Position numbers and translations under genes: made by a program. From Neocallimastix lanati (nom. inval.) (Eukaryota > Neocallimastigomycota > Neocallimastigomycetes > Neocallimastigales > Neocallimastigaceae), in assembly GCA_016946835.1 (NCBI GenBank), contig JACVTC010000070.1:667501-722500 (forward strand): a DNA stretch of 55,000 nucleotides, in the 5' to 3' direction. The notes under the pieces were generated by a model, which made no database searches, was not told the DNA's origin, and saw nothing but the letters and a program-made list of their open reading frames with translations. This document shows, in pieces, positions 1 to 11,286 of this stretch (the first letter of the stretch is position 1; each line of letters opens with the position of its first letter).

Positions 1-439
1 TTGAAAGAACTATTATATGGAATTAGTCAAGATGGAAAAATAAATAAATGAAATATTCATGAATAGTAAATAAAAAAAAAAAAAATTTGTATTACTAAAT
101 AATATCTAATATAAATTAAACAGATTATGAATTGATTATTTTATATTTAAATTTTTAATTTCAAAAATATTTCATTTTCATCATTAATGTAAAAATATAT
201 ATATATATATTATTTAAATTAAAAAATAAATAAAAAATATATTTATAGAACATACTTAAATATTAAATGGTGGATTTTAATTTTTATTAATATATGATTT
301 AAATCTATTATTATTTATTTAAAATATTTTTAACCATACATATATAATTAAATATATTTATTTAAATATTTCGTTTAAAATTTTTTATTATAAATGGAAG
401 AAAATATAAATATTGAAATAAGTGACACTAATTGAGGAA
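1..439. other. AT-rich spacer
   Basis: No coding-like stretch is visible on either strand. The sequence is a mix of A and T runs and a short TA repeat near 197-210. It leads into the decayed transposon remnant that follows. Confidence 0.7.
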
Positions 440-458
440 AAGAACAAATTGTTATTTA

Positions 459-500
<42 letters not shown>

Positions 501-1215
501 TAATTTCTTAGTATATAGATGTACTGAATATAAAACTTTAAGTAAATGCAAATCTTTCATTATTTTTAAACGAAAATAAGAAAATTTTAAAATATGAAAG
601 TTAACATAATCATCTTAAAAAAGAATTTGATGTATCTATATCAATTGCAAAACATAAAATTAAAGATGAAATTAGAAAAAGTTCAATTCCTTTAAATATA
701 AAATCTAAACGAATGTTTAATGATGTTTCACAAGAAATAGGATTTATATGTCCTTAATAAAGAAATTAAATCACAAATAACAAGAAATATAAATAAACAA
801 ATACCTTCTTATGTAACAAAGTTTGTTGATAATGGAAAACGTAGAAATAATATTGTTAAATTATGGTTTAAATGTATAATTAATTTAAATGATATAAATA
901 ATATTTTGTAATAAATGACAGAATAATGATTAAATGAAAAAGAAAAAGATTATCTGGATTCGGTCACAATTATTATTAATAATTAAAATTATTCTTAATT
1001 AAAAATCCATAATTCTTTAAAATTTGAATAAAAAAAGAATATTAAAAACATCTTTATTATTAAATATTGTTTTTATATTTTTATGATATATAAGCCTTTT
1101 TAATTTTTAAATATATATATATATATTTTTTATTTTATTTTATTTTTAAATACTTTCTATTGATTTGAAGAATATTTTATTTTATAAATATGATGAAATT
1201 TTCAAAAATATTATA
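440..1215 (+). mobile_element. Decayed FLYWCH-type transposon remnant, copy 1
   Basis: The plus strand reads in broken frames as a FLYWCH-like zinc-finger start. A cysteine pair occurs in LVYRCTEYKTLSKCKSF (about 500-560). It is followed by an HNHLKKEFDVSIS segment near 608-640 and a helical stretch KHKIKDEIRKSSIPLNIKSK (about 650-715). Stops and frameshifts interrupt it, and a 38-nt poly-A run sits inside the reading frame at 461-498. FLYWCH fingers are commonly joined to MULE-type transposases, and this arrangement is one I recall from anaerobic fungi, unchecked. The 3' part (about 820-1215) is shared with the copy at 13945-14580, including a TGACAGARTAATGATYAAATGAAAAAG block. No intact catalytic domain remains. 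Ends are approximate and no target duplication was found. Confidence 0.55.
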
Positions 1216-3302
1216 ATTATTTAAATAATTATTTATTTTTAAAGAATATACTATTTTTTTAAAAAATACTTTATTTATATACTAAATATTTTAATAATAT
1301 TATAAATTATTAAAATATAAAGTATTAAATGTATTAACTAATACATTTTAACTATTATAATTAAATAATATATACTATCTAATAAATATTTTATAAATAA
1401 ATATATAATATATAAAGTAATAAATATTAAATATTAAATAAATAATATATTATTAAAAATATTATTGTAATTTTCTTATTTCAGTTCAAGTAACTTTTAA
1501 AGTTTTGCTTTAAATTTTTAAGTATCTATAATTAATAAGTTTTTATAATATAATTGAAATAGATATTTTGAATTTATATTTGATTTATTTTCAATTTTTT
1601 TTTAATATTATTATGAAAATATTATTTCATTTTGAAACAATCTAAAAATAATTTATTAATTATTCAATTTTTTATTTTTTATTTTTTTTATTTTTATTTT
1701 TATTTTTATTTCCCCATTTAATTAATTAAATTTATTATATTTTTTTTTTTTTTGAAAAATATTTATAAATTAAATTACTAACCTTCTTAACCACTTTAAT
1801 ATTTAAATAAATTTTAATATTTTATGTAAATATTAAAATTGATATAGTTAATTGATCAGTAAAATATAAATTTTAATTTATATTTAATTTTGTGGAATAA
1901 TTAAATATTAAAAAAAAAAAAATTTTTTTTTCTTTAAAAATGTTTTTTATATTACATTAATTATTAATAAATAAATAAATAAATAAATTTAAAATGGATT
2001 AAACATCAAAGCTTTAAACAATTTTTTTTTTTTTTTTTTTTTTTTTTTGATATTGAAAAATATTATTTGAAAAAAAACTGATTATAATTTATATATATAT
2101 ATATATAATTAATAATAAATAAAATAGAATTATAAGAAAAAAAAAATTTTGAATCTCAATTTTTTATATTTTATGATTAAATAAAAATATTTATTTAATA
2201 ATTTTATTATTAACTACTCTATATTGTATACACATTACTATTGATGTTACGTATTTAACAATATTGAATAATTATTCATTATATTAATTATTATTTTGGT
2301 GTTGCAACGATTTCAATATTTTTAAAAATTGTTAATATAGACAATTCATTGTGGATAAAAATATCCATATTTAAATAAATATTAATGTTTAAATAAGATT
2401 TTTTTTTCTTTCTTTATTTTTCATATAATAAAATATTTTTTTAAAATTAATGATTATATTTGACATTATTCATGAAAATAATTGAAAATTATAATTTAAA
2501 GATTTAAAATATTTTTTTAATAATAATAAATAAAAAATATGATTATTATTAATTAAAACTATTAAACTGTTATTTATAAAAAAATATTTTTAAAAAAGTT
2601 TGTTAAAGTTTTAAATAATTATTAATAAAATTAATTAAAAAAAAAAGGTAAAAATTAAAAATAATAAAAAATAATTTTTTTTCCGTCGTTAATCTTAATC
2701 TTTTTTTTTTTTTTTTTTTTTTTTTTTATTTTATTTTTTTTCTTTAAAAAAAAAAAAAAAAAGACAACGATTATACTACCATAAAAATTTAGAGTTCAAA
2801 AGAAATTTGAAAAAAATAAAAATTATTATAAAAAAAAAAAAAGATGTAGTGGATTACTTTCCGCACTTGTAATATTTTTTATAAATTAATAATAGTTTAA
2901 AAAATATATATATTATACATAAATATCTATTTAATGAAACTATTCTTGCAAACTAAAATTAAATTAAATATCTAATTAATAAAATAATTTAAATAAATAA
3001 ATATAAATAATTAAAATAAATAATTAAAATATAATAATTTAAATAAATAAGTATATATAATTAAAATAAATAATTAAAATATAATAATTTTAATAAATAA
3101 AAAATATAAATAATTAAAATAAATAATTAAAATAAATAATTAAAATAAAAATAGATAATTAATTAATACAAATAAATAAATAAATAGATTAATAAATAAA
3201 CAATTAATAATTATAAACTTTAATTATTAATTAAAAAAAAATAATAAAATAAATAAAATTTTTTGGTTTTTTTGTTAAATTAATTACTAATCATTTTTAT
3301 AA

Positions 3303-3335
<33 letters not shown>

Positions 3336-3895
3336 TACAAAAATAAAAACTATAAAATGAAAAAAATGGTACAATAAAATAAAGATTTTTCTCTTTATAA
3401 TTTTATTTTTATATCTTAAAAAAACAAAGAATAAAACATTTTTAAGCAGGTAATTATAAATTATCAAATAATTAATAAATTTTATTATATTATTTTTTAC
3501 TTATATTTTAATTAAAAATGAAATACACTAAACTAAAAATTATTATGCACGATATATTAATATAAACTATGTTTATATATATATTTATTTATTTATTTAT
3601 TTGTATGAATTTTAAATTAAATAACTATTTATTTAAATTTAAATATAAATAAAAAAAAAATTCTTTCGTCTAATTCAAATTATTTGAATTTAAAACATTT
3701 CTTTCTAAAATAAAAAATAAATAAACAAATATAAAAATTGTTTTAATTTAAATTTTATTAATAAAAATAAAAATAAATAATAAATAATAAATGTATTGAA
3801 ATTTAATAAAATAAAATTATCAAAATAAATAAATATAAAAAATTTTATTAAAAATAATAATAATAAATTAATAATAGTATAAAATAAAAAAAAAA
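1216..3895. other. AT-rich spacer, 5' flank of the flavoenzyme gene
   Basis: No gene is visible. It holds long homopolymers (T at 2022-2048 and 2701-2727), TA repeats (2091-2106, 3313-3336) and an irregular AATAAATAATTAAAAT-type repeat at about 2985-3215. A short less AT-rich patch at 2827-2875 has no recognisable content. The last 60 bases before the ATG at 3896 are A-rich, as is usual for 5' leaders here. Confidence 0.6.
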
Positions 3896-4852
3896 ATGGG
3901 TAAAAATAGAGTTTGTGAAATTCTTGGCATTGAAAAGCCAGTAATTCAAGCTCCAATGGCATGGATTACTTCTCCTGAACTTGTTGCTGCAGTTTCCAAT
4001 GCAGGAGGTCTCGGTGTTTTTGGTACTAGTGGTGGTTTTGAAGAAGAAATTAAAACTGTTGAAGGAACCATCGAAGAAATGAGAAAATGTATTCGCAAAG
4101 CTCGACAACTTACCGATAAACCTTTTGGTATGAATGTTTTTCCATCTACGGACGATCCATATGGATTTAGTAAAGCTACCATTCAACTTTGTAAGGAAGA
4201 AAATATTAAAATTCTTATTTTTGTAGGTAATGTTGTACCAGAAGAAATTTCTCAATTAAAAAAGGATGGTTTTATTATTGTTTTCAGAGAATCTAATCCA
4301 ACAGTAAATGGTGCTCTTGCTGCTGAAAAGGCCGGAGCAGATATTATTGTTACTACTGGTTGTGATGAAGGTGGTTGTGCTCCAATTCTTATTAATGGTA
4401 CCATGTCTATTGTAGCTTTAATATCTGAGTATGTTAAGATTCCAGTTGTTGCTGCTGGTGGTATTATCAATAGTAAGTTTGCTAAGGCTTCAGCTATTCT
4501 TGGAGCCGAAGGGGCATTCGTTGGTACTAGATTTATTCTTTCTAAAGAATGCCGTGCAGCTCAAGCCACAAAGGATGATATTATGACAACTAAACCAGAT
4601 GATTTTATTGTTTATGAAATCTTTGGTGGTCACTCCAGAATAAGAACCACTCCACATAGAATTGGTAAAGAAGGTTTAGCAGAAAATTCCAAAGGTAATA
4701 ATAATCCACGTTTAGGTAGTTTCTATCATGGTATGTTAAGAGGTAATGTGGATGAAGGTGTTATCACTGTTGCAAATGTGACTCCATTAATTAAATCCAT
4801 TGATTCTTGTGAAACAATTGTAAATGAAATTGCTGAAGGATATGAATATTAA
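3896..4852 (+). CDS. Nitronate monooxygenase / FabK-like FMN enzyme
   Basis: The 318-residue protein belongs to the nitronate monooxygenase (2-nitropropane dioxygenase)/FabK TIM-barrel family. These FMN enzymes oxidise nitronates such as propionate 3-nitronate or, in FabK, reduce enoyl-ACP. Visible signatures are IQAPMAWIT (18-25), the glycine-rich NAGGLG (35-40), GCDEGGC (155-161), the FMN-phosphate loop VVAAGGI (184-190) and GAFVGTRF (206-213). The length fits a complete single-domain member. In many nitronate monooxygenases the loop carrying the catalytic histidine reads EaGGH; here it reads DEGGC, with cysteine in the histidine place, so the substrate is uncertain. There is no signal peptide, hence probably cytosolic. 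The gene is intronless, starts in an AAAAAAATGGG context and is much richer in G+C than its flanks. A bacterial origin by transfer would be unsurprising but needs a tree. The ATG is the first in frame and directly precedes the conserved N-terminal barrel strand. Confidence 0.85.
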   Translation: MGKNRVCEILGIEKPVIQAPMAWITSPELVAAVSNAGGLGVFGTSGGFEEEIKTVEGTIEEMRKCIRKARQLTDKPFGMNVFPSTDDPYGFSKATIQLCKEENIKILIFVGNVVPEEISQLKKDGFIIVFRESNPTVNGALAAEKAGADIIVTTGCDEGGCAPILINGTMSIVALISEYVKIPVVAAGGIINSKFAKASAILGAEGAFVGTRFILSKECRAAQATKDDIMTTKPDDFIVYEIFGGHSRIRTTPHRIGKEGLAENSKGNNNPRLGSFYHGMLRGNVDEGVITVANVTPLIKSIDSCETIVNEIAEGYEY

Positions 4853-5252
4853 AAGAACATTTATAAATCATAATTATGAAATTATGAAATATATAATTCT
4901 GTAGAAGAAACTTTATATCCACTAAAAAAGAAAAAAAAAAAAAAAAAGAAAAAAAAAAAAAAAAGAAAAATGTGCAATTTCTTAAAAAAATAAAAATAAT
5001 AATAGTAACGGTTAAAAAAAAAAATATAATAAAATAAGAAGCATATATTTAAAAAATAAAATAAAATAAAATAAAAAAAACATAACATATGAATATATAT
5101 AATATATATATAAAAATAAAAAAAAAATTATATAAAAAGATATATAAAATAAAATTTTGTTGTAAAATAAAAAAAAAAAAAAAAAAAAAAGATAAATATT
5201 ATATCAATAATATTAAAAATATGAATAGTTCTATGAACCACTTTTGAATTGT

Positions 5253-5283
<31 letters not shown>

Positions 5284-5579
5284 TTTTTTTATTTTTCGAT
5301 CTCCTTATTTTTATTTTTTTGTTTTCTTTAAACTTTAAACATTAAAAGTAAAGATGTTTTTACTCCCTAACCTAAAAACAGTAGTATTATAATTAACAAT
5401 GATTATTTCTGAAATGTTTATTTTTTTTTTTTTTTTTTTTTTTTTTTCTCAACAAAAGTAATCACCATAAAAATAATTATAATTCACTTAAAAAAAAAAA
5501 AAAAATTTTTTTGTAAAAATAAAACAAAAAGTATTTTTAATCTATATATATAATTATATCCATATATACAGTGATATAA
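4853..5579. other. AT-rich spacer, 3' flank of the flavoenzyme gene
   Basis: This stretch holds poly-A, poly-T and TA runs (for example T at 5249-5281 and 5421-5447). There is no coding-like stretch. An open frame on the minus strand across 4882-5088 is pure Phe/Tyr low complexity and is not a gene. Confidence 0.6.
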
Positions 5580-5730
5580 CATTTGGTAAAATAATAGTAA
5601 TCGTAGTGATCGTGAAAATTTAGGAATATTGATATTAGTGATAGTGAAAATAGTAGTATTGTTACTCTAATAATGTAGGTCAAGTAACGAAAAATCGTGT
5701 TCATATTAGTAATTTTCTAAATAATAAGTG

Positions 5731-5766
<36 letters not shown>

Positions 5767-6360
5767 GATTTGATACCGATGAATATAACTTTCTTCTTTT
5801 GATGGAAGAGATGTAGACATTATTTAATATAAATTATAAAAAGGAATGGGGGATAATAAGTTTTATTTAATAATCAAATTATTTCTAGTGATTATTCAAA
5901 GACGCCATTCATCATGCGATCTACGGGCTTTCTCTTTACAGAAATTATACCTAGGGCTAGTACTCGACAAGGGTTGCTGTTTCGACGGTATAAATATATA
6001 AATACAAACTAACCAGGCTCGTCAACACTTAAGAAAATTCAGTTAAAACTGGCTAGCAGGGCCAATACCTCTCTCTGAAGAAGAAGAAGACCCTAATTTC
6101 TTTCAGCTTTCAGATTAGTAAATTCAAATTCTAATCTGGAATAAAAATTCACTTTTTAAAACAGAAATCATATAAATATGGAAGAGAGGTTTCATTGCCT
6201 ATGAACTTTTTTTTTTTCCTGAATTTACTTAAACACTTTATTTTTGAATATTACTTTTTTTTTTTTTTTTATTTCACATTACTATTTAAAATATTATATA
6301 TGTTCTAATTAAACAAAATAAATATTTTTATTTTTTTTTTTTTTTTTTTTTGTATAAAAA
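5580..6360 (+). mobile_element. Short LINE-derived copy carrying both ends
   Basis: A patch of markedly higher G+C. Block 5951-5975 (CCTAGGGCTAG...ACAAGGG) matches the putative 5' region of the long LINE relic at 33087-33111. The block from about 6085 to 6350 (CCCTAATTTCTTTCAG, GAAGAGAGGTTTCATTGCC, ATGAAC followed by poly-T, then TTTACTTAAACACTTTATTTTTGAATATTAC) matches that relic's 3' end at 36690-36900. The coding middle is missing, so this is an internally deleted or SINE-like derivative. The first part (5585-5700) reads as a decayed Asn/Ser-rich stretch in broken frames and may be outside the element. Borders are approximate. Confidence 0.55.
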
Positions 6361-6898
6361 ACATATACAATTAGCAAAAAAAAAATATATATATATATAT
6401 ATATATTATATATTCATAAAATTAATAAAAAAAAAAAAAAGTTTAAAATTCACAATAATTTCGACTGTATAAAAATTAAAAATCAAAAAAGTTTGGTTTT
6501 GGAATTTGGATATTAAAGACGGTTCTAATATGTCTTGGAATAACATTATTTCCAATTGGTCTTGTTCATTTATTTGATTATTAAAAAAGTTTATTTAAAA
6601 AAAAATAGATAGACACACATTTTTTTTTTTTTTGATTATATATTAATAATATCTAGATAGTGTTAATAATGATAATATATTATATATTATTTATAAGATT
6701 TACTATATATATGTTAATAAATTAATAAAAAAAAAAAAAAAAAAATTAATAAAAATGAATAAAAAGAAAATATTTATTAAAAATGAAATAAATAAAAATT
6801 GAACTCTTTAACATAATAATAAAGTAAAAACAATTTAAAAAAGTATATATAATATATAAATACGTTTAATTTTTATAATTTTAAGAAATATTAACAAA

Positions 6899-6929
<31 letters not shown>

Positions 6930-7670
6930 TAAAATATATTAATAAGTTTCACTACAATAAAATATCAAAAAGAAAACCAAAATAATATTAATAATAAAAT
7001 AAATATTGTTAGAATATATGAAATATATGTAATATAATTAATATATAAACCACAATGTATTAATATATAAGTATTTAATTTAGAATAATTAGTGAGAGTA
7101 ACCCTTCATCATATAGTGTATTAATAAAGTTGACATAATTATAAATCATTAATTACTGACTCTTAACAAATATAATATCTAACAAATATAATATTTAAAG
7201 AAATAAAAAAAACTTTTTTTTCTTATTATTATTATTTTTATTAATAATTTGTTTATATATTTATTTTTTTTTTTTTTAAATACAATTTTTTGTAATCAAT
7301 TATACATTACAAATCATTAAATTCTTCCAATAAACAATAAAAAATAACTACATTTTTAAATATAATTTCTTTATATAAATATACATAAATATATATATAT
7401 ATTATATATATTTTATTTCATTATATATTATTTAAATATATACAAACTAACGTAAAGACTATATCCTGGAAGAATTACTTTTTAAATTATTACTATAAAT
7501 ATTTAAGGTAAATTTAATTTTATTTATTAAATAAATAATTATTATTTTATTATTTAATTATTAATTTTTTCTTTTTCATTTATTTTTTTTTTTATTTATT
7601 TATTTTTTTTTTTTTTTTTTACTTTTATTTTTATTTTTATTTTTATTTTTATTATGAATAATTAATACTT
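6361..7670. other. AT-rich spacer
   Basis: No gene is supported. A patch at 6485-6590 is less AT-rich and has short open frames in more than one phase, but I could not match it to a known family. The remainder is homopolymers, TA repeats and AATA-type low complexity, with poly-T and TTTTTA runs at 7575-7650 just downstream of the lectin gene. Confidence 0.55.
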
Positions 7671-7701
7671 TAATAATAACCTGTTTTAATGGTTATTATT
7701 A
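7671..7701. terminator. Perfect inverted repeat just after the lectin gene stop
   Basis: Arms 7671-7681 (TAATAATAACC) and 7691-7701 (its exact complement) flank a 9-nt loop. The hairpin begins 3 nt beyond the stop codon of the minus-strand lectin gene. It could fold in the 3' UTR and mark or protect the transcript end. Function is inference. Confidence 0.4.
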
Positions 7702-7704
7702 TTT

Positions 7705-10137
7705 TTAATGATTATTTTTTCTACTTTTGGATTTAGTGGTTTTGGTTTTTTTAGTTTTGGTTTTTTTAGTTTTGGTTTTGGTAGTCTTGACTTTAGTAGT
7801 CTTAACTTTAGTAGTCTTGGTTTTCTTTGTCTTTGTTTTCTTAGTTTTAGTTTTAGTGATGGTGGTGGTAGTGGTAGTGGTGGCAGTAGTTGGGACTACG
7901 GGTCCTTCAATTTCATCGTATTGACCAACAATAGAACTTTTCCAAATTAAACCTGGTAAAACCATATTATTAATCTTACATTCGGTAACAAATGGATTAG
8001 ATGAGAAATAGACACATAATTTTTTATGGAAGGCATTAGTGTAATACGAGTTATCCTTGGCGTGATAAATATTGATAACATTATCATTAAATTTAAATTT
8101 ATATTGAGCCTTATTACATTCAACTAAATCAATATAATGTTTACCAAAATGATTTTTGGAATTACTAACATTTAAGCAATATTCAGTTGGGGTACCTACA
8201 TCACCTTTCTTACCATCGGATAAATGCATAAAGGAAGGTTCAGAAGTTGAAGTCAATAACCAGGTGTAATAAGAATTACTTTGCTTCAATTTAAGCTTTT
8301 TCATATTTCCAATCTTAGAAACACCTAAATATTTATTCTTTTTAACAGAGTTCTTTCCCTTATAGGTAAGGGCGGTATAAATAATTTTAATTTCAGGTGT
8401 TGGTTCAACAGAAATGGAAGTAGTCGTTGGTTCAACTTCAGTGGTTGTGGTAGTAGTTGTAGTTGTAGTAGTACTTGATTCTAATTCTGGATAGGAATAA
8501 GTAATTCTTTTATCATTTTTAATCACTAAATGATAGGATTGATCTTCTTCAATATAATCAATACTAACTCTATAATTTCCAATTTCTGAAGGGTTTCCCA
8601 TTTCAAAAATAACTTTACCATTTTCATCAAATAATTTTAAGATACCATTATTTTCAATTTCAAGGAAGTTCATTACCGCATCCGAAACATTAGTAAATAA
8701 GACTTCTAATTTGTTTTTGGTGGTATCGTCTGCAGTGTTATCTTCAAAGTATAATTTATTATCTTTATAATTGAAATAGAATTTAACGCTATTCTCCTTA
8801 TTGATAATTTTTTCAGTTTTATGTAATCTACTCATCTTAATTTCATCAGAACTCATATAGTAAAGATTTTGATCTCTTCTTGATTTTTCACCACAATAAT
8901 AAAATAATCTATAATATGGAGCGTCCAAATATGTTTTTATGTTTGGTAATTCTCCATTTTCAGAAAGTGTCCATAAATCATATTCATCTTTACCTGTATA
9001 TTCATCTTCTTCTTCTTCTTCTGCTTCTTCATCATCATCTTGTTCTTCCTCTTCCTTAGCATAAGCATTACCACTAGTTTGATCACTTATATATTCATCT
9101 TCATCCCAATAACAAGAATAATAACTATCAAAATTAACAAAAGTACCTTTCATAACATCTCTACAATAATTAATAAATTCACTATCTTTGTTTGATACGA
9201 AACAATCTCCATCCAGGTAATAGAGAGTTCTTTCATATTGATAACATAAATTTTGAAATTCTTCTTCACTTGGGTAAACAAAAGGTTCTGAGGGTCTCTC
9301 ATCAAAATCAGTGCCATCATAATTCTCATGTTGTATTTCGACGATTTGATGGAATTCTCCGTTATCCTTCTTCGTACAAAGGAACCAACTTTCGAAACCG
9401 AAATACTGATCTAATAATTCTTTATTATCACTTTTGGATTGAATTTCATTATCATCTTTATATGCTTCTTTAAGTAATTTTGATTGTAATTCTAAAATAT
9501 CTCCTTCCGCCTTATTTTCATATTCAGCATCACAACAAGCCATATCTTTTATTTTATTGTTGTAACAGACACGACTATAGGAACAATAGTAATTTTTTAA
9601 ATCATAGTTATAGGTATGGCCATTCTTTACTTTTGTACAGGTATCATTTACGGAATCGTAGGTTCCACCAATGTAGTCACATTTTTTTTGGTTATCACAA
9701 TAATGTTTATTTTTTATGGTGAGGGAACCTTCATCGGTTAAAACCACAGAATATTGGGAATCTAAAATATCGTCTTGTTCTTTTACAGTTTCCCAAATAG
9801 TATAATCATGAGCATCTTTAATAAGTATTTCAGCTCTATCAGATAAAACAATTTTATAAGGTGGACTGGCAAACCATACATTACTAGTATTACTTTGCCA
9901 TACAATTTTATCCTCATTTCTTAAAATGGCATTACCATCTTCCCCTAAATAAAATTGATATTTACCGTTGGGTGAAACAATAGCTTCATTTTCATTTAAA
10001 AATGTTTCATATGAACAAAGGTCAGTATTAGGAACATAGGTTCCATTATAAACATTATTAATTATTTGTTCAAATGAAAGACCAAATTTTAGAATTACAA
10101 AAGAATTAAGAATGATTTTAAAAAACCCAGATTTCAT
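7705..10137 (-). CDS. Secreted multi-lectin protein with Thr/Lys-rich tail
   Basis: The 810-residue product starts with a basic-hydrophobic leader (about 1-21), consistent with secretion. Residues about 50-145 look like a bulb-type (B-)lectin domain: SPNGKYQFYLGEDGNAILRN followed by IVWQSNTS and a second weaker repeat. A cysteine-rich segment follows (147-340). Next come an acidic run (361-380), a second B-lectin-like stretch (about 450-540, LEIENNGILKLFDENGKVIF), a Thr-only linker (555-566) and a region about 586-735. The last recalls a ricin-type beta-trefoil (YTWLL, CLNVSNS, VECNKAQYKFKF). The final 60 residues are Thr then KTK/TTKVK repeats. Fungal B-lectins bind mannose-like glycans; the basic repetitive tail suggests wall or polysaccharide anchoring (inference). 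There is no catalytic domain. The start is the only ATG giving a leader peptide. Domain calls are by eye; overall I call it an extracellular carbohydrate-binding protein of unknown role. Confidence 0.7.
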   Translation of the reverse strand: MKSGFFKIILNSFVILKFGLSFEQIINNVYNGTYVPNTDLCSYETFLNENEAIVSPNGKYQFYLGEDGNAILRNEDKIVWQSNTSNVWFASPPYKIVLSDRAEILIKDAHDYTIWETVKEQDDILDSQYSVVLTDEGSLTIKNKHYCDNQKKCDYIGGTYDSVNDTCTKVKNGHTYNYDLKNYYCSYSRVCYNNKIKDMACCDAEYENKAEGDILELQSKLLKEAYKDDNEIQSKSDNKELLDQYFGFESWFLCTKKDNGEFHQIVEIQHENYDGTDFDERPSEPFVYPSEEEFQNLCYQYERTLYYLDGDCFVSNKDSEFINYCRDVMKGTFVNFDSYYSCYWDEDEYISDQTSGNAYAKEEEEQDDDEEAEEEEEDEYTGKDEYDLWTLSENGELPNIKTYLDAPYYRLFYYCGEKSRRDQNLYYMSSDEIKMSRLHKTEKIINKENSVKFYFNYKDNKLYFEDNTADDTTKNKLEVLFTNVSDAVMNFLEIENNGILKLFDENGKVIFEMGNPSEIGNYRVSIDYIEEDQSYHLVIKNDKRITYSYPELESSTTTTTTTTTTTEVEPTTTSISVEPTPEIKIIYTALTYKGKNSVKKNKYLGVSKIGNMKKLKLKQSNSYYTWLLTSTSEPSFMHLSDGKKGDVGTPTEYCLNVSNSKNHFGKHYIDLVECNKAQYKFKFNDNVINIYHAKDNSYYTNAFHKKLCVYFSSNPFVTECKINNMVLPGLIWKSSIVGQYDEIEGPVVPTTATTTTTTTITKTKTKKTKTKKTKTTKVKTTKVKTTKTKTKKTKTKKTKTTKSKSRKNNH

Positions 10138-10302
10138 TTTATCTAAATTCTATTTTAAAATATATATATATATATTATTTAATATTATATTTAAATTTTA
10201 TAACAATAAATTTAAATTTAAATTCCTTTTTTTTTTTTTTTTATTTTTTTTATCTTTTTTTTTTTTTTTTTTTATATAGGTTAAAATGTTTTAAATTTAT
10301 AT

Positions 10303-10341
<39 letters not shown>

Positions 10342-11286
10342 AAAATAATTCATATTAAATTTTCCATTATTAGTATAAAAGAATTTATGTATATATGCAT
10401 AAATACCTAAAATAAAAAATTACCAAGAAATATAATGCCATATATATTTTGATTATATTCTATTATATATAAATTATAATAAATAAGTAATAGAATAGCA
10501 TTATGATATAGAATTTTTTTTTAAAAAAAAAAAACATTCTAATTCCAACTCTTATTATTGGTTTCAAAGTTAATATTATTCTGATAATTATTTTTATTAT
10601 TATTTAATTATTTTTAAAATTATATTAAATATTATTATTTATTATTATTTAATTATTTTTAAAATTATATTAAATATTATTATTTATTATTATTTATTAT
10701 TTATAATTATTATTATTTATAATTATTTATTATCTATTTTATTATTATTTATAATTATTTATTATTTTTTATTATTTATTATTTATATTATTATTATTTA
10801 TATTATTATTATTTTTATTTATTATTTATTATTTATATTATTATTATTTATATTATTATTATTTTTATTTATTATTTATTATTTATAATTATTTATAATT
10901 ATTATTTGGTATTATTTGGTATTATTTACAATTATATACAATTATTTATGATACAATTGAATAACAATTATTATTTTAATTATTATTATTCAAAGTTTAA
11001 TTTATATTCTTTTTTCTTATTCATGATGATTAATTAAATTTTAATTTAATTTAATTTAATTTAAAAATGTTTAAAATTTTATCCAACTTTAAATAGCATT
11101 TTAATAAATTTTGATTCATCTGTAATTAATTATCTAATCTTTTATTTGTTTATATATACTAAAATCAAAGGTGTGTTTTAACACGTGTTTAAATAAAATT
11201 TTTATAAAATTTTATAAATCTATGTCAATTTACTTATAACTATGAAGTGGCTAAATCATGGTCAATAAATTATATATTATTATTTA
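10138..11286. other. AT-rich spacer, 5' flank of the lectin gene
   Basis: Upstream of the minus-strand lectin gene. It holds a TA repeat (10160-10175), poly-T (10229-10273) and poly-A (10303-10339) runs and, at 10580-10925, an irregular ATTATTATTTATT array. No coding signal is seen. Confidence 0.55.

Noticed and set aside
3848-4255. Antisense open frame of 135 codons over the flavoenzyme
   Set aside because: The plus strand carries the conserved FMN motifs; the antisense text is Phe/Asn/Lys-rich low complexity.
7708-7950. Plus-strand Gly/Phe/Ser-rich frame
   Set aside because: It is the mirror of the KTK/TTKVK repeat codons of the minus-strand lectin protein.
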